Shown piece after piece: positions 8,891-18,419 of a stretch of 64,000 bases of DNA. A program made the translations under genes and the position numbers. Source of the stretch: an uncultured Duncaniella sp. (GTDB lineage Bacteria; Bacteroidota; Bacteroidia; Bacteroidales; Muribaculaceae); assembly GCA_910586665.1 (NCBI GenBank), contig CAJUIX010000017.1, positions 3,123 through 67,122 on the forward strand. Reading direction: 5' to 3'. Positions within the stretch are counted from its first letter, which is position 1; each line of letters starts with the position of its first letter. The notes under the pieces were generated by a model that was not told the DNA's origin, searched no databases, and saw only the letters and a program-made list of their open reading frames with translations.

Positions 8891-8922
8891 ATTGCAGGGC
8901 GTTAGCAACGGTTATAACTTTG
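8891..8922 (+). promoter_or_regulatory. Bacteroidetes promoter for the outer-membrane barrel gene
   Basis: ATTG (8891-8894), 20-base spacer, TAACTTTG (8915-8922). It gives a leader of about 85-90 bases to the ATG at 9016. This placement argues against the longer ORF start at 8869, which lies upstream of the promoter. Confidence 0.65.
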
Positions 8923-9015
8923 CCGCATAAAAAAATTAAGAAATTTTGTCACAAATCAGAAATATTGGCGTCTAATAAAGTGAGAAGGCCAATGAAATTA
9001 ATAATTCCCAACATA

Positions 9016-11097
9016 ATGAAACAAATTTTACTCTCTTTCATCGCATTATCAATGTCGCTGTCAGTGGCGGCGCAATCGGCTGCAACAGACTCTGTTGCCG
9101 TCGAAGAGCTTGGCGAGGTGGTCGTCCAGGCTCCCAAGGTGGTTCGAAAGGCCGACATGGACGTATACCACCCCTCGCGTCGCGCTATCGAAATATCTAA
9201 AAACGGTATGCAGCTACTGCGCAACCTTATGATACCCTCTCTGAGTGTCAACGATGTCTTAGGTTTTGTGACAGCCGCGGGACAGGCAGTGCAGGTGCGC
9301 ATCAACGGGCGCCAGGCTTCTATTGACGATGTCAAGTCGCTCCTTCCCGAGACAGTCAAGCGCATCGAGTGGATTGACAACCCGGGGCTGCGTTACGGCG
9401 ACGCAACCCATGTGCTCAACTTCATAGTCAGAAACCCCGATATGGGAGGTTCGCTCATGGCAAATACTAATCAGGCTCTGGCGAAAGCCTGGGGTGAATA
9501 TATGGCAGACGCCAAGCTCAACAACGGTCGCTCGCAGTGGGAGCTTTACGGCAATTTCAAGCTTACTGACAATTTTAATACCGGGCGAGAATATAAGGAG
9601 ACATTCACCTATCCTGACGGCAGTTCCCTGACGCGCCGAGAAAGCTCACTCGGCGGCACTCTCAGCAATAATTTCGGTAATGCCAAGCTGTCCTATAGCT
9701 ACATCAAGCCGGACACGACAGTGTTCTATGCCTCGTTCTATACCAAGCGTGATTTTTCAGAAAGCACACGTTTCGACGGCCTGCTCTCGCTGAGCAATGG
9801 GGCGGACGACATACTCCTCAACGATCATCAGGGTAAGCATGGAACGCGTCCCGGTCTCTCGCTTTACCTGGAGCAGCATTTCGCGGGCAAGCAGACCCTC
9901 GTTGTCGACATGAGCGGCAATTTTTACATGGGGCGTTCCTTCTCGCACTACATCGAGAGCCTCCCCGGGCAGTCTGACCCGCTGACCGACGTCGTCACCA
10001 ACATCAGGGACCGCAATAAGGCTTTCAGCGTCGAGGCAAACTATATAAAGAGGTGGGCGTCGTCACGTCTGACTGCCGGAGCCTCCTATACCGGCAATCG
10101 CAACCGTTCCACCTACGAGAATCTTGACGGCAGGGTATATCACCAGCGCCAGGACCGTTCATACTTCTTTGCCGAGTATTTCCAGCGTATCGGAAAGGTG
10201 ACACTCACGGGTGGAATTGGAGCACAATACACCGACTTCCTCTCCCGCGAATCGGACCGTGGCAACCATTCGTGGAACCTCCGTCCCCGCTTCACACTCA
10301 GCTACCGTCCGACAGGCAGCTCGCAGTTCAAGCTGAATTTCAATTCCTGGCAGACCGCTCCCTCGCTGTCGGAAACCAATGTCGCCCCGCAGCAGACCGA
10401 CGGATTCCAATGGCGCATCGGAAATTCTGAGCTGGAGACGTCCAATTCCTACAGGCTCTCACTAAACTATAACTTCTCACTCCCACGCATCAACGGTAGT
10501 TTCATCGTCATGGGTTTCACCAGTCCCAATGCCATCACTCCTTATCTCTTTTGGGATGAAGACCGCCTCGTGACCTCTTACGAAAACAGCCGCGGGCTGC
10601 AAAACCTCACGTTCCGCTTCTCGCCACAGATAGAGGTGATACCCGACTGGCTCGTCGTGAGCGGCACGGTGCAGTATCGCGCTGAGCGTATGCGCGGCAC
10701 CGGCTATAAGCTCTACAATCACAACTGGAGTGGCGAAGGAGCCATCCAGCTTGCTCATTCAGGTTTTGAATTTATGTTTATGTACCGTCGCGCCCAGCGT
10801 GACCTCTGGGGAGAGAAAATTTCATGGGGAGAAGACCTGACATTTGTCAGTCTTGCCTACAACTGGAAGAAATGGCAGTTCGGAGTAGGTATGGTTATGC
10901 CATTCGGCAAGTATGACCAGGGCTCTATGTCGCTCAACAAATATAATACCAACGAGATGCACCTACGTCCCGACATAAAGCGGATGCCCTTTGTCGCCAT
11001 AAGCTACAATCTCCAGTGGGGGCGTCAGAAGCGCGGCGCCAGCAAGCTCATCGACAGCAATGCGGAAGCCGAGAAGTCGACCGCCGGAGGACGATAA
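9016..11097 (+). CDS. TonB-dependent-receptor-like outer-membrane beta-barrel protein
   Basis: 693 residues from ATG 9016, which gives a clean signal peptide (MKQILLSFIALSMSLSVAAQS); ATG 8992 is the alternative. After the signal comes a plug-like domain (EVVVQAPKVVRKADMDVYHPSRRAI, VQVRINGRQASIDDVKSLLPETVKRIEWIDNPGLRYGD, LNFIVR), then a long barrel with alternating aromatic strands. It lacks the N-terminal carboxypeptidase-like domain of SusC proteins and has no susD beside it, so it resembles the barrel-3 group of Bacteroidetes outer-membrane proteins. The C-terminus is a basic extension after the last strand, not a terminal aromatic. Substrate unknown. Confidence 0.85.
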   Translation: MKQILLSFIALSMSLSVAAQSAATDSVAVEELGEVVVQAPKVVRKADMDVYHPSRRAIEISKNGMQLLRNLMIPSLSVNDVLGFVTAAGQAVQVRINGRQASIDDVKSLLPETVKRIEWIDNPGLRYGDATHVLNFIVRNPDMGGSLMANTNQALAKAWGEYMADAKLNNGRSQWELYGNFKLTDNFNTGREYKETFTYPDGSSLTRRESSLGGTLSNNFGNAKLSYSYIKPDTTVFYASFYTKRDFSESTRFDGLLSLSNGADDILLNDHQGKHGTRPGLSLYLEQHFAGKQTLVVDMSGNFYMGRSFSHYIESLPGQSDPLTDVVTNIRDRNKAFSVEANYIKRWASSRLTAGASYTGNRNRSTYENLDGRVYHQRQDRSYFFAEYFQRIGKVTLTGGIGAQYTDFLSRESDRGNHSWNLRPRFTLSYRPTGSSQFKLNFNSWQTAPSLSETNVAPQQTDGFQWRIGNSELETSNSYRLSLNYNFSLPRINGSFIVMGFTSPNAITPYLFWDEDRLVTSYENSRGLQNLTFRFSPQIEVIPDWLVVSGTVQYRAERMRGTGYKLYNHNWSGEGAIQLAHSGFEFMFMYRRAQRDLWGEKISWGEDLTFVSLAYNWKKWQFGVGMVMPFGKYDQGSMSLNKYNTNEMHLRPDIKRMPFVAISYNLQWGRQKRGASKLIDSNAEAEKSTAGGR

Positions 11098-11131
11098 GGA
11101 GATAATAGTATATACTGTCCTCTCCAGACGC

Positions 11132-11172
11132 AAAAGGGGCTGAGTCACGCGTTTGATGACTCAGCCCCTTGC
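11132..11172. terminator. Bidirectional terminator between convergent genes
   Basis: Perfect 14-bp stem AAGGGGCTGAGTCA (11134-11147) with TGACTCAGCCCCTT (11157-11170), 9-base loop. It serves the barrel gene and the phosphohexomutase gene, which converge here. Confidence 0.85.
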
Positions 11173-11206
11173 TTGTGTTCGTGATGGTCTATTAGAATTA
11201 TCTTAA

Positions 11207-12952
11207 TTAGATACCGAGGTCCTTCTTGAGGGCTTCAATCTTGTCATTGGCAATCTTGCCGCAGTTGTCATAGTCCTCAACCTTGGCCATAGGCACCTTG
11301 ACCTCCATGTAGAATTTAATCTTAGGCTCAGTTCCCGAAGGACGGATTGAAATCTTGGAGTTGTCCTCGGTGAAGTACTGGAGCACGTTGGAAGTGCAGG
11401 GGAAGTCGAGCTTCTCCTTGGCGCCTGTGTCGGTATGTGTGAGTTCGAGTGTTGCATAGTCCTTGATGACCTTGACAGGGCTTCCGGCGAGGCTCTTCGG
11501 CGGGTTCTCACGGAATCCCTTCATCATGGCCTGGATTTCTTCAGCACCTGTCTTGCCGGGACGTACTACAGATACGCCTACCTCGTGGCTGTAGCCATAC
11601 TTCAGATAGATGTCGGCGAGCATTGCCTGGAAGTCCATACCCTTGTCCTTGGCCCATGCGCACGCCTCGGCCATGAGTGAGATAGCGGAGACAGCGTCCT
11701 TGTCGCGGACGAAGGTCTCGGCGAGGAAGCCGTAGCTCTCTTCGCCACCGCCGAGGTAGCGGAGGACGTCCTCGTTGTCACGCATCACGGCTGCAATCCA
11801 CTTGAAGCCGGTGTAGCAGTCATAGAGACGCACGTTCATGGCATCGCAGATTGACTTGATAGTCTCTGTGGTCACGATGGTCTTCACTGCAAACTCATTG
11901 CCCTTGAGCATGCCGAGTTCATTGTTGCGGGTGATGATATAGTTGAGGAGTATCATCACAATCTGGTTGCCGTTGAGGAGCACATACTCGCCGCTGTTGT
12001 CACGGATGACGCAGCCGATACGGTCGGCGTCGGGGTCGGAAGCCATGACGATGTCGGCGTTGACCTCCTTGGCCTTGGCGATAGCCATAGCCATAGCCGA
12101 GGGAACCTCGGGGTTAGGCGACTCCACAGTGGGAAAATCTCCGCTGGGGACATCCTGCTCGGGGACGTGGATGATGTTGGTGAAGCCGAAGTTCTTGAGC
12201 GAGCGGGGGATGAGCTCTACGCCGGTACCGTGGATAGGGGTGTAGACAATCTTGAGGTCCTTGTGGCGCTCGATTACGTCGGGGCTGAGTGAGAGACCCT
12301 TGATTTTGTCGATATAGATTTTGTCGACATCCTCGCCGATAATCTGGATTTTCGACTTGTCGCCTTCAAACTTGATATCCTCGGTCTTGATACGGTTGAC
12401 GTGGTCGATGATGTTTACATCGTGGGGTGCGATAATCTGGGCACCGTCTTCCCAGTAAGCCTTGTAACCGTTGTAGATTTTGGGGTTGTGGGAGGCTGTG
12501 ATGTTCACACCGCTCTGGCATCCGAAGTGACGGATTGCGAATGAGAGTTCCGGGGTGGGTCGGAAGCTGTCGAAGAGATATACCTTGATGCCGTTGGCCG
12601 AGAATATATCGGCTACGATTTCAGCGAATTTACGAGAGTTGTTGCGGACGTCGTGACCCACGGCGACACTGATTTCGGGGAGGTCCTTGAAGGCTTCCTT
12701 CAGATAGTTTGCGAGTCCCTGGGTTGCTGCACCTACGGTGTAGATGTTCATGCGGTTGGTACCGGCACCCATGATTCCGCGCAGGCCGCCTGTGCCGAAT
12801 TCGAGGTCTTTATAAAAACTTTCGATAAGCTCGGTCTTGTCGTCAGCGTCGAGCATACGTTTTACTTCCTTGCGGGTTTCTTCGTCGTAACCTTCACCGA
12901 GCCATACTTGGGCTTTGGCGGTGACTTCTTTAAGCAGTTGTTCGTTTTCCAT
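11207..12952 (-). CDS. pgm: Alpha-phosphohexomutase (phosphoglucomutase/phosphomannomutase)
   Basis: 581 residues with four phosphohexomutase domains. The phosphoserine loop is TASHNPKIYNGYKAYW, the Mg2+ loop is DPDADRIG, the sugar-binding loop is GGEESYG, and the phosphate-binding C-terminus is RPSGTEPKIKFY. Interconverts hexose 1- and 6-phosphates in the cytoplasm; the length and N-terminus match the PGM2-like group common in Bacteroidetes. It could feed the glucan operon farther right. A well-formed promoter lies upstream (13071-13041). Confidence 0.92.
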   Translation of the reverse strand: MENEQLLKEVTAKAQVWLGEGYDEETRKEVKRMLDADDKTELIESFYKDLEFGTGGLRGIMGAGTNRMNIYTVGAATQGLANYLKEAFKDLPEISVAVGHDVRNNSRKFAEIVADIFSANGIKVYLFDSFRPTPELSFAIRHFGCQSGVNITASHNPKIYNGYKAYWEDGAQIIAPHDVNIIDHVNRIKTEDIKFEGDKSKIQIIGEDVDKIYIDKIKGLSLSPDVIERHKDLKIVYTPIHGTGVELIPRSLKNFGFTNIIHVPEQDVPSGDFPTVESPNPEVPSAMAMAIAKAKEVNADIVMASDPDADRIGCVIRDNSGEYVLLNGNQIVMILLNYIITRNNELGMLKGNEFAVKTIVTTETIKSICDAMNVRLYDCYTGFKWIAAVMRDNEDVLRYLGGGEESYGFLAETFVRDKDAVSAISLMAEACAWAKDKGMDFQAMLADIYLKYGYSHEVGVSVVRPGKTGAEEIQAMMKGFRENPPKSLAGSPVKVIKDYATLELTHTDTGAKEKLDFPCTSNVLQYFTEDNSKISIRPSGTEPKIKFYMEVKVPMAKVEDYDNCGKIANDKIEALKKDLGI

Positions 12953-13040
12953 ATATATTTAGGAGTTAATTTAGTCTTTCCTATCCCTGCCCATACACAG
13001 GGACAATGGTATCAGTCAGAAATTAGAATTGTGATTAAGG

Positions 13041-13071
13041 CAAATTTACGGCCTTTTATGGAAATAACAAA
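13041..13071 (-). promoter_or_regulatory. Bacteroidetes promoter for the phosphohexomutase
   Basis: On the minus strand: TTTG (13071-13068), 19-base spacer, TAAATTTG (13048-13041), about 90 bases before the ATG at 12952. Confidence 0.7.
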
Positions 13072-13211
13072 ATAAACGCCAAAAAAATCATATTACATAA
13101 AACTAAATTGGGTTAATAGTTGTTATCTTGTTACGCTCAGAGCGTGTTTTTGGCTACAAAAGCTTTAACATGCCTGCAATCTGTGAAATTTTCGTCCTAC
13201 ACACAACACTT

Positions 13212-13445
13212 ATGAATAGTAAAGAGCTAATTCTGACGGCTTTTATCCTGATCTCGACTATCGGTGCGGTTTTTGCAATGACTCCTTCAGAGAAAGTTGA
13301 GAAAGTTGCCAATGTTGATCTGACCAATATATGCGTCTCAGATACAGTCATGCCCGACACGGTCACTCCGGCCCTGCTACGCGACGCCCACGACGTGGTC
13401 CGCGGTCGTGCCCCATTCGTCGGTGTCCACCTGGCCAAACTTTGA
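13212..13445 (+). CDS. Small exported protein of unknown function
   Basis: 77 residues from ATG 13212; the frame can be extended back to 13128 but that start is less convincing. An N-terminal hydrophobic stretch (LILTAFILISTIGAVFA) resembles a signal peptide, followed by a short acidic Val/Asp-rich tail with no recognised domain. It lies alone between pgm and aspS, and the aspS promoter begins 84 bases after its stop. It could be a chance ORF; the signal-like start is the main support. Confidence 0.4.
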   Translation: MNSKELILTAFILISTIGAVFAMTPSEKVEKVANVDLTNICVSDTVMPDTVTPALLRDAHDVVRGRAPFVGVHLAKL

Positions 13446-13528
13446 GCCCTGACGTGTGTTTAGTGTCACCACCTTAATTTTATATGGTGCCGGCGTGCGT
13501 GGCAAAGTCTGCCAAAGTAGGGAATTTT

Positions 13529-13559
13529 TTTGGTTTCTACCTGATTCTTTGTAATTTTG
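13529..13559 (+). promoter_or_regulatory. Bacteroidetes promoter for aspS
   Basis: TTTG (13529-13532), 19-base spacer, TAATTTTG (13552-13559). The leader that follows contains a 7-bp hairpin, TCCGGCC-TTT-GGCCGGA (13572-13588), about 58 bases before the start; no T run follows, so it is not an obvious attenuator. Confidence 0.7.
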
Positions 13560-13645
13560 CATCTTGAATTGTCCGGCCTTTGGCCGGAGTGCGGTTCGAT
13601 TGAAGAGAAATTAACCAATTCGGATAAAAAATTATAAAGTTCTCT

Positions 13646-15409
13646 ATGTATAGAACGAAAACATGCGGCGAGCTCCGCATCAGTGACGCCGGCCAGGTCG
13701 TGACCCTCGCCGGCTGGGTACAGCGTACCCGAAAAATGGGAGGCATGACATTCGTAGACGTGCGTGACCGCTACGGCCTTACGCAGGTGGTCTTTGACAA
13801 CGACACCGATGCCGCCCTCTGCGACGCGGCCAATCATCTCGGCCGCGAGTTTGTGGTGCAGGTTACCGGCAAGGTGGCCGAGCGCACAAGCAAGAACCCC
13901 AATCTTCCCACCGGCGACATCGAGATTATAGCCTCTGGGCTGAAGGTGCTCAACCGTAGCGAGGTGCCTCCTTTCACCATTGAGGACGAGACCGACGGCG
14001 GTGATGACCTGCGCATGAAATACCGCTATCTCGACCTGCGCCGCAACTGCGTGCGTGCCAACCTCGAGCTGCGCCACCGCATGGCTTTCGAAATCCGTCG
14101 CTACCTCGACTCCAAGGGCTTCCTCGAGGTCGAGACCCCGGTGCTCATCAAGTCCACACCGGAGGGTGCGCGTGACTTCGTTGTCCCCTCGCGCATGAAT
14201 CCGGGCGAGTTCTACGCCCTTCCCCAGTCGCCGCAGACCTTCAAGCAGTTGCTCATGGTCAGCGGCTTTGACCGTTACTTCCAGATTGTGAAGTGCTTCC
14301 GCGACGAGGACCTCCGTGCCGACCGCCAGCCTGAGTTCACACAGATTGACTGCGAGATGTCGTTTGTTAACCAGGAGGACGTGCTCCAGATGTTCGAGGG
14401 ACTCGTGAAGCACATATTTAAATATGTGAAGGACATTGACTTCGCAAAGCCTTTCCCCCGCATGACATGGGCCGACGCAATGCGTCTCTATGGTTCCGAC
14501 AAGCCCGACACCCGCTTCGGCATGGAGTTTGTCGAAATCAAGGACCTCACGGTCGGCAAGGGCTTCGCCGTCCTCGACGATGCCGAGTATGTCGGAGCCA
14601 TTGTTGCTCCCGGCTGTGCTGACTATACCCGCAAGCAGCTCGACCAGCTCACTGACTTCGTGAAGCGTCCGCAGATTGGTGCCAAGGGGATGATGTGGGT
14701 CAAGGTCGAGGCCGACGGCTCTATCAAGTCCTCTGTATCGAAGTTCTATAGCGAGGAGGAGCTCCGCCTTTGGGCAGAGCGTTGCGGCGCCAAGGCCGGC
14801 GATCTCATCCTCATCCTTGCCGGCCAGACCATGAAGACCCGCAAGCAGCTCTGCGAGCTCCGTCTCGAAATGGGCTCCCGTCTCGGCCTGCGTGATCCGC
14901 AGAAGTTCGCCTGTCTATGGGTCATTGACTTCCCCCTCTTTGAATGGGACGACGAGACACAGCGCTTCTACGCCATGCACCATCCCTTCACTTCGCCCAA
15001 CCCCGACGATATCCACCTGCTCGACAGTGACACAGGTGCTGTCCGTGCGACGGCCTATGACATGGTCGTCAACGGCAACGAGCTTGGTGGCGGCTCTATC
15101 CGTATCCACGAGGCTGAGCTGCAGGACAAGATGTTCCGTCTGCTCGGCCTGAGCGAGGAGGACGCACAGTATAAGTTCGGCTTCCTGATGAACGCCTTCA
15201 AGTATGGCGCACCCCCTCACGGAGGTCTTGCCTTCGGCTTCGACCGCTTCGTCAGCATACTTGCCGGACTCGACTCTATCCGCGACGTCATTGCCTTCCC
15301 GAAGAACAATTCAGGCCGCGACATGATGATTGACGCCCCCGCGGCTATCGATGAGTCGCAGCTCGACGAACTCAGCATCCGCCTCGACCTCAAGGAGGAC
15401 AAGAAATAA
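13646..15409 (+). CDS. aspS: Aspartyl-tRNA synthetase
   Basis: Class II synthetase that charges tRNA-Asp. 587 residues: N-terminal OB-fold anticodon domain ([24 protein letters not shown]), catalytic core with motif 2 ([19 protein letters not shown]), the bacterial GAD insertion domain in the middle, and motif 3 ([11 protein letters not shown]). Length and the GAD domain mark it as the bacterial-type enzyme. It heads a rightward group: a Nif3-like protein follows after 8 bases. Confidence 0.96.
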   Translation: MYRTKTCGELRISDAGQVVTLAGWVQRTRKMGGMTFVDVRDRYGLTQVVFDNDTDAALCDAANHLGREFVVQVTGKVAERTSKNPNLPTGDIEIIASGLKVLNRSEVPPFTIEDETDGGDDLRMKYRYLDLRRNCVRANLELRHRMAFEIRRYLDSKGFLEVETPVLIKSTPEGARDFVVPSRMNPGEFYALPQSPQTFKQLLMVSGFDRYFQIVKCFRDEDLRADRQPEFTQIDCEMSFVNQEDVLQMFEGLVKHIFKYVKDIDFAKPFPRMTWADAMRLYGSDKPDTRFGMEFVEIKDLTVGKGFAVLDDAEYVGAIVAPGCADYTRKQLDQLTDFVKRPQIGAKGMMWVKVEADGSIKSSVSKFYSEEELRLWAERCGAKAGDLILILAGQTMKTRKQLCELRLEMGSRLGLRDPQKFACLWVIDFPLFEWDDETQRFYAMHHPFTSPNPDDIHLLDSDTGAVRATAYDMVVNGNELGGGSIRIHEAELQDKMFRLLGLSEEDAQYKFGFLMNAFKYGAPPHGGLAFGFDRFVSILAGLDSIRDVIAFPKNNSGRDMMIDAPAAIDESQLDELSIRLDLKEDKK

Positions 15410-15417
15410 TCATTCCG

Positions 15418-16230
15418 ATGAGCGAGAAGCAGTCCGTGACCCTCGCCGACATCGTCGGCGCAATCGAAGACTTTGCCTCCCCCGGCCTCCAGGAGAAGTG
15501 GGACAACACTGGCTGGCAGCTGTGCCCGCTTTCGCCCGACGCTCCCTGCCGGGGGGTGATGCTCTGTCTCGACGTTACTCCCGAAGTGGTGGCCGAGGCC
15601 GTCGCCGAGGGGTGCAACCTCGTCGTGTCACACCACCCGCTTATTTTCAAAGGTTTGAAGCATATCACCGGCGCTACCCCTGTGGAGCGTGCGGTGATTG
15701 CTGCTATTTCAGGGGGTGTGGCGGTCTACTCATCCCACACCGCGCTCGACAGCACCAGCCGCGGAGTCTCCCGCCGGCTCGGAGAGATGCTCGGCCTTGC
15801 CGATATGGAGGTGCTCGTCCCGCGTGCGGAGGATTCGCATACAGGGTTCGGCGTCATAGGCAGTTTCCCCGCTCCTCTTTCGGTTGATGACTTCATCGGC
15901 CGGGTCAAGGAGGTCTACGGTGCGGCGGTTGTGCGACGCTCTGATGCTCCCGAAGGGTTGACGGAGGTCAGGCGCGTAGCCCTATGCAGCGGTTCGGGCG
16001 GAGAGTTTGTCACCGACGCCATAGCTCTCGGAGCTGATGCCTACATCACCTCCGACACCCGCTATCACGACTTCGTTGACTTCGGAAAAGATATTCTCAT
16101 GGTCGACACCGGTCACTTTGAGAGTGAAATCTGCACTAAGTCAATTTTTTCGGCAGTAATTTCAGAAAAATTTCCTACCTTTGCAGTCCGGCAGTCGCGT
16201 GCCGGCCGCAACCCGGTGCGTTACGTCTGA
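15418..16230 (+). CDS. Nif3-like dinuclear metal-centre protein
   Basis: 270 residues of the Nif3/YbgI family (annotated in places as GTP cyclohydrolase 1 type 2). Metal-binding signatures are VVSHHPLIFKGL, SSHTALD and the C-terminal DTGHFESE. The proteins form hexameric toroids with two metals per subunit; the substrate is unsettled. It follows aspS closely and precedes the zinc-ribbon coiled-coil protein, a pairing frequent in Bacteroidetes, which hints at a common pathway. A promoter for the next gene is embedded in its 3' end. Confidence 0.9.
   Translation: MSEKQSVTLADIVGAIEDFASPGLQEKWDNTGWQLCPLSPDAPCRGVMLCLDVTPEVVAEAVAEGCNLVVSHHPLIFKGLKHITGATPVERAVIAAISGGVAVYSSHTALDSTSRGVSRRLGEMLGLADMEVLVPRAEDSHTGFGVIGSFPAPLSVDDFIGRVKEVYGAAVVRRSDAPEGLTEVRRVALCSGSGGEFVTDAIALGADAYITSDTRYHDFVDFGKDILMVDTGHFESEICTKSIFSAVISEKFPTFAVRQSRAGRNPVRYV
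16176..16183 (+). promoter_or_regulatory. -7 box inside the nif3-like gene
   Basis: TACCTTTG followed by CAG, a common Bacteroidales promoter sequence, lies within the last 55 bases of the nif3-like gene and would give a second transcript start for the zinc-ribbon gene. Confidence 0.5.
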
Positions 16231-16258
16231 AGAACAAAAAAATTCTACATATACATAT

Positions 16259-17032
16259 ATGGCGATAGAGCAAAATAAATCAGAACAGACACTTTCTGTA
16301 GAGCAGCGCCTCCGCGCACTCTACGAGCTCCAGACCATCCTCTCCGAAATTGACCGCATCAAGATTATCCGCGGCGAGCTTCCCGAGGAAGTGCGTGACC
16401 TCGAAGACAATATCGAGGGTCTCCATACGCGTGTCGACAAATTCCGTGCCGAAATCGAAGACCTTCGCGTGAAGTCGGCCAAGGAGAAGAACAACATCGA
16501 GCAGGCGCAGGCTCAGATTGCTACCTACAAGCAGCAGCTCGACAATGTGCGCAACAATCGTGAGTTTGATTTGTTATCTAAGGAGATAGAGTACCAGACC
16601 CTCGAAATCCAGCTTTCCGAAAAGCGCATCAACCAGTATGCTCGCGATATGGAAACCAAGAACGCCGACATCGCGGCTGCCGAGGAGGCACTCGCCGACC
16701 GCAACCACATCCTGGTTGACAAGCGCCACCAGCTTGAGGAGATTGTCTCCGAGACCAAGAAGGACGAGGAGCGCCTCCGCCTCCAGGCTAAGGAAATCGA
16801 GCCTAAGATTGACGCCCGCACACTCACAGCCTTCAAGCGCATACGCAAGAATGCCCGCAACGGCCTCGGCGTGGTCTACATCCAGCGTAATGCCTGCGGC
16901 GGCTGTTTCAACCGCATCCCGCCCCAGAAGCAGATGGAAATTAAGATGCACAAGAAGATTATCGTCTGCGAATACTGCGGACGCATAATGATTGACCCAG
17001 AGCTTGCAGGAGTCGGCGCTGACCAGGCCTGA
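16259..17032 (+). CDS. Coiled-coil protein with C4 zinc ribbon
   Basis: 257 residues from ATG 16259; an upstream in-frame start at 16181 would overlap nif3 and is rejected. About residues 15-190 are a long charged helical coiled coil rich in Glu, Lys and Arg. The C-terminus has two CxxC pairs, CGGC and CEYC, spaced as in the C4-type zf-RING_7 family. Members are cytoplasmic, proposed to bind nucleic acids; the function is not established. The nif3-like/zinc-ribbon neighbourhood is conserved in related genomes. Confidence 0.88.
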   Translation: MAIEQNKSEQTLSVEQRLRALYELQTILSEIDRIKIIRGELPEEVRDLEDNIEGLHTRVDKFRAEIEDLRVKSAKEKNNIEQAQAQIATYKQQLDNVRNNREFDLLSKEIEYQTLEIQLSEKRINQYARDMETKNADIAAAEEALADRNHILVDKRHQLEEIVSETKKDEERLRLQAKEIEPKIDARTLTAFKRIRKNARNGLGVVYIQRNACGGCFNRIPPQKQMEIKMHKKIIVCEYCGRIMIDPELAGVGADQA

Positions 17033-17098
17033 TTCGCAGGTGTCTGAATCACGGTTTAGTTCCGTGGGTCACAAACGATTTTAAAACTTTTTTGAATT

Positions 17099-17668
17099 AT
17101 GGAAAAAATTCTCCCCGGCAAATATGTCGAAATCAGCTACGACCTCTTTGAAGTAGCCCCCGACGGGACTGAAAGCCTCGTCCACAACGTCGTTGACGAA
17201 GAGCCCGAGCGCTTCATCTTCGGTGTGACCAAAGGTCTGATTATCCCCCTTGAGCGCGCGCTCGAAGGTCTCGAACCGGGCCAGCATTTCGATGTCCCCG
17301 TCGCTGCCGGCGAGGGTTTCCCCTATAACCCTGACGACGTGGCCACTCTCGACAAGAATATCTTCCTCGTCGACGGCAAGTTTGATGCCGAGTCATTCAA
17401 GCCGGGTGCCTACGTCCCCATGATGACAGCCGAGGGCTTCCACATCACCGGCAAGGTGGTCGAGGTCACCGACAAGCATGTCGTCATGGACTTCAACCAT
17501 CCCCTCGTGGGCAAGGACCTCCGCTTCAAAGGAAAAGTGGTGACTGTCCGCGACGCTACTCCCGAAGAACTTCACCCCACCTGCGGCGGAGGATGCTGCG
17601 GTGGCGGCTGCTCTGACTCTGGTTGTGGCAGCGAGGGAGGATGTGGCTGCGACGGCTGCGGTAACTGA
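17099..17668 (+). CDS. slyD: SlyD-type FKBP peptidyl-prolyl isomerase
   Basis: 189 residues. The FKBP domain is split by an inserted-flap domain as in SlyD (FGVTKGLIIPLERALEGLEPG, then the VTDKHVVMDFNHPLVGKDLRFKGKVV closing strands). The C-terminal 25 residues are extremely Cys/Gly-rich (CGGGCCGGG... with Cys-Gly-Cys-Asp), a metal-binding tail rather than the His-rich tail of E. coli. Acts as a prolyl isomerase/chaperone and possibly in nickel handling. Sits 60 bases upstream of efp. Confidence 0.92.
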   Translation: MEKILPGKYVEISYDLFEVAPDGTESLVHNVVDEEPERFIFGVTKGLIIPLERALEGLEPGQHFDVPVAAGEGFPYNPDDVATLDKNIFLVDGKFDAESFKPGAYVPMMTAEGFHITGKVVEVTDKHVVMDFNHPLVGKDLRFKGKVVTVRDATPEELHPTCGGGCCGGGCSDSGCGSEGGCGCDGCGN

Positions 17669-17727
17669 TGTGCCGCGTATGAATTTTTTAACGCTTAAAA
17701 CACTACACACAACACCATTAATAATTC

Positions 17728-18294
17728 ATGGCAACAACAGCTGACTTTAAAAACGGTATGTGCCTCGACATCGACGGCAACTACTTCTTTATCGTTGAAT
17801 TCCTTCATGTGAAGCCCGGCAAGGGTCCGGCTTTCGTCCGCACCAAACTTAAAAATGTAAAGACCGGCCGCGTCCTCGACAAAACCTGGAACTCAGGCGT
17901 GAAGGTCAATGAGGTGCGCATCGAGCGTCGCCCCTACCAGTACCTCTATAAGGACGACATGGGCTACAACTTCATGCACACCGAGACTTTCGAGCAGGTG
18001 GCCCTCCCCGGCGAGAGCATCGACGGTGTACAGTTCCTCAAGGAAGGTGACATCTGCGAGGCTATGGTTCACGCTGAGTCTGACACTATCCTCACTTGCG
18101 AGATGCCTACCAGCGTGGTGCTCGAAATCACCTACACCGAGCCCGGTATCAAGGGTGACACCGCTACCAACACTCTCAAGCCCGCCACAGTCGAGACTGG
18201 CGCCGAGATTCGCGTGCCCCTCTTCTGCAACATCGGCGACAAGGTGCGCGTAGACACCCGCGACGGTTCATACGTCGAGCGCATCAAGGAATAA
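17728..18294 (+). CDS. efp: Translation elongation factor P
   Basis: 188 residues with the KOW-like N-terminal domain and two OB domains. The modification-site loop reads KPGKGPAF, with the lysine present. EF-P rescues ribosomes stalled on polyproline. No EpmA/EpmB-type or EarP modification genes are in the window. A strong terminator follows, so slyD-efp probably form one unit. Confidence 0.95.
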   Translation: MATTADFKNGMCLDIDGNYFFIVEFLHVKPGKGPAFVRTKLKNVKTGRVLDKTWNSGVKVNEVRIERRPYQYLYKDDMGYNFMHTETFEQVALPGESIDGVQFLKEGDICEAMVHAESDTILTCEMPTSVVLEITYTEPGIKGDTATNTLKPATVETGAEIRVPLFCNIGDKVRVDTRDGSYVERIKE

Positions 18295-18324
18295 AATTCG
18301 TTGTAACGATAAGACGATACACTT

Positions 18325-18370
18325 TTTGGCGGCCACGGACTCTGACTGAGACCGTGCCGCCAAATTTTTT
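18325..18370 (+). terminator. Rho-independent terminator after efp
   Basis: Stem GGCGG(C)CACGG with CCGTGCCGCC, a one-base bulge, then a run of six T. Confidence 0.88.
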
Positions 18371-18419
18371 CCTCGCTCTTAGTCTCTAACCAAAGGCACC
18401 CTGAATTTGTTGGATAGAT

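Noticed and set aside
8869..9015. An N-terminal extension of the barrel protein
   Set aside because: It lies upstream of or across the promoter and would bury the signal peptide.
13572..13588. Hairpin in the aspS leader as a T-box or riboswitch
   Set aside because: Only 7 bp, no T-box sequence and no terminator T run.
13466..14413. A 315-codon frame antisense to aspS
   Set aside because: Same reason; it also runs through the aspS promoter.
16181..16258. An upstream start for the zinc-ribbon protein
   Set aside because: It overlaps the nif3-like 3' end; the shorter form begins in a normal place.
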